Shown one piece after another: positions 15,308 to 16,745 of a stretch of 16,745 bases of DNA. The position numbers were made by a program, and so were the translations under genes. Position 1 is the first letter of the stretch. Every line of letters starts with the position of its first letter. The stretch spans positions 1 to 16,745 of the forward strand of contig CANQER010000008.1 in the NCBI GenBank assembly GCA_947595415.1, given 5' to 3'. This DNA comes from an uncultured Bacilli bacterium (lineage in GTDB: Bacteria > Bacillota_I > Bacilli_A > RF39 > UBA660). The notes below the pieces were generated by a model, which did no database searches, was not told where the DNA came from, and saw nothing but the letters and a program-made list of their open reading frames with translations.

Positions 15308-16367
15308 AGTTGCTTTTCCTCATATGGGGAATTATTATATTCCTGTTAAGTATTTGTTTAGTCATATATTGGACGCTAAAATAATTGATGCTCCAATGAT
15401 TACTAATAAGACAGTTGAACTTGGAAGTAAATATAGTCCAGATTTTGTTTGTATGCCTTTTAAATATACTTTAGGTACAATGATCGAATGTTTGGATAAG
15501 AAAGCTAATGTTTTATTTCAAGCAGGTGGTGGTTGTAGGTATGGTTATTATAGTGAACTTCAAGAAAGGATTTTAAAGGATTTAGGTTATGATTTTAAAT
15601 TGGTCAATTTAGTTACTATGGGTCAGGCAGATGTTAAAAAAATATATCGTGATTTTAAAAGTTTGGATGATAATTTTAGTGGGATTAAAGCTTTATATTA
15701 TTTGTTTATAACTTCTAAAATGGTTAAGTATATGGATAAAATTGATGATTTCATAAGACAAAATATAGGTTTTGAAGTTAAAAAGAATAGTTTTATAAAT
15801 TTGAATAAAGAAATGCTTTATAAGTTTAGTAAGGTTAAATCTTATATGGGATTAAGATTTTTATATCTAAAATATAAACGCAAGTTTAAAAAAATTCCAG
15901 TTAAAAAAGATAAAAATCATTTAAAGGTGGGAATAATAGGGGAGTTATATACTCTTATGGAACCTTTTTCTAATTACTTTTTAGAACGAGAATTAGCTAG
16001 TTATAATATTGAGGTTAAAAGGTATACGAATGCGCATTATCTTTTGTTTGAGAAAAAAAACAAAGTTAAATGGTATTTAAAATATGCTAGAGACTATGCT
16101 AAGTATCGTCTTGGGGCAGATGGGTTAGATAATGTAGGCAGGGCTAAGTATTTGTGTAAACATGGCTATGATGGTATTATTCATATTAAATCTTCTTTTT
16201 GTACACCAGAGATTAGTGCTATGGCTATTTTAAATAGGATTAGTAGTGATTATGATATACCAATTGCTTATTTTAGTTTTGATACAGAAAATAGTGATGA
16301 AGCAATGAAAACGAGATTAGAAGCTTTTTTAGATATGATAAAGATGAGGAGAGATAGAAATGAATGA
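15285..16367 (+). CDS. 2-hydroxyacyl-CoA dehydratase-like iron-sulfur protein
   Basis: About 360 residues from the chosen TTG at 15285. KIRVAFPHMGNYYIPVKYL just after it is conserved in the family, so the first ATG (15324) would lose real sequence; a TTG at 15276 is also possible. No strong ribosome binding site is seen, so translation is probably coupled to the preceding gene. Family marks are DFVCMPFKYTLG (C56), QAGGGCRYGYY (C84), a second Rossmann-like half starting HLKVGIIGE, GYDGIIHIKSSFCTPE (C306) and TRLEAFLDMI. Such HgdB/FldC-like and double-cubane proteins bind [4Fe-4S] or double-cubane clusters and accept electrons from an ATP-driven activase. No partner dehydratase subunit or CoA-transferase is in view, so a role in hydroxyacyl-CoA fermentation is not supported here. 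Confidence 0.82.
   Translation: MKKKSKIRVAFPHMGNYYIPVKYLFSHILDAKIIDAPMITNKTVELGSKYSPDFVCMPFKYTLGTMIECLDKKANVLFQAGGGCRYGYYSELQERILKDLGYDFKLVNLVTMGQADVKKIYRDFKSLDDNFSGIKALYYLFITSKMVKYMDKIDDFIRQNIGFEVKKNSFINLNKEMLYKFSKVKSYMGLRFLYLKYKRKFKKIPVKKDKNHLKVGIIGELYTLMEPFSNYFLERELASYNIEVKRYTNAHYLLFEKKNKVKWYLKYARDYAKYRLGADGLDNVGRAKYLCKHGYDGIIHIKSSFCTPEISAMAILNRISSDYDIPIAYFSFDTENSDEAMKTRLEAFLDMIKMRRDRNE
16347..16353 (+). promoter_or_regulatory. Ribosome binding site of the activase gene
   Basis: AGGAGAG inside the end of the preceding gene, six bases before the ATG at 16360, fixes that start over the out-of-frame ATG at 16364, which hits a stop after three codons. Confidence 0.75.
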
Positions 16368-16745
16368 ATTTTTTTTAGGAGTAGATGTAGGATCTATTTC
16401 TAGTAAATGTGTGGTTATTGATGATAAATTTAATATTATATGTTCTTCTTATATTGAAACTAATGGAGATCCAATTAATGCTGTTAAGAAATTACTTAAT
16501 AATATATGTTTAGAAATACCTAAAAATGGCAAAATAGTAGCAGTGGGCACAACAGGATCAGCAAGGAATTTAGTTGGAAAGATGTTAAATGCTTCAATTG
16601 TTAAAAATGAAATAACAGCTCATGCTATTGGGAGTATGCAAATATTACCAGAAGTTAGGACTATTTTAGAAATTGGTGGACAAGATTCTAAAATTATTAT
16701 AATTAGAAATGGCGTAGTTGTTGATTATGCTATGAATACACTTTG
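16360..16745 (+). CDS. BadF/HgdC-type ATPase activase, 3'-truncated by the window
   Basis: 128 complete codons are visible. The ASKHA ATPase signatures are clear: phosphate-1 loop LGVDVGSISSKCVVID at the N-terminus, VGTTGSARNL, and the phosphate-2 loop EIGGQDSK. The window ends inside what should be the conserved Cys of M-N-x-x-C, the ligand through which the dimer holds its single [4Fe-4S] cluster. The enzyme uses ATP hydrolysis to push one electron at very low potential into its partner, here most likely the dehydratase-like protein encoded just upstream (8-base overlap). A full protein of about 250-330 residues is expected. Family assignment is firm; the reaction it serves is unknown. Confidence 0.92.
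   Translation, partial: MNEFFLGVDVGSISSKCVVIDDKFNIICSSYIETNGDPINAVKKLLNNICLEIPKNGKIVAVGTTGSARNLVGKMLNASIVKNEITAHAIGSMQILPEVRTILEIGGQDSKIIIIRNGVVVDYAMNTL

Overview
The window is about 30% GC (estimated by eye) and reads with the standard code: TGG is Trp throughout and TGA is used as a stop. S12 carries the N-terminal insertion usual in Gram-positives, there is a FemX-type cell-wall enzyme, and Shine-Dalgarno sites are strong. Together these point to a low-GC Bacillota, most likely an uncultured gut or host-associated lineage of Bacilli (an RF39-like group is my guess; this is inference, not a database match).

Layout. (1) 1-7102, surface region: the 3' part of a giant secreted multimodular protein whose 5' end lies outside the window. 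It is followed by a small exported, membrane-anchored thioredoxin-fold protein that lacks the CxxC, and then a clear terminator. (2) 7219-8417: a consensus promoter drives an NrtR-like regulator (Nudix-like domain plus winged helix) and a small pilin-like membrane-anchored protein. (3) 8445-12833: the str operon, rpsL-rpsG-fusA-tuf, with its own consensus promoter, a leader hairpin, a possible internal tuf promoter and a terminator after tuf. rpoBC do not lie directly upstream and rpsJ does not follow tuf, so the operon is cut off from its common neighbours. (4) 12841-14377, minus strand: a bidirectional terminator, a FemX-like aminoacyltransferase with coiled-coil insert, and upstream of it a 51-codon cysteine-rich DUF1540-like gene; each gene has its own predicted promoter. 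The femX promoter spacer contains a run of 11 T, a candidate phase-variable switch. (5) 14399-16745, plus strand, divergent from the DUF1540-like gene: three overlapping genes (DUF2229 protein, 2-hydroxyacyl-CoA-dehydratase-like protein, BadF-type ATPase activase, the last cut by the window end). This looks like a split ATP-dependent low-potential iron-sulfur reductase or activase system with no substrate gene in view.

No stretch longer than 300 bases lacks a gene. The largest gaps are 7103-7286 (terminator plus promoter), 8418-8565 (rpsL promoter and leader) and 14315-14398 (divergent promoter region). I saw no tRNA, rRNA, CRISPR array, insertion sequence or att site. The best candidates for something undescribed are the giant repeat protein with its cysteine-free thioredoxin-fold partner, the homopolymer-containing femX promoter, and the split activase triad with an A9 tract in its first overlap.
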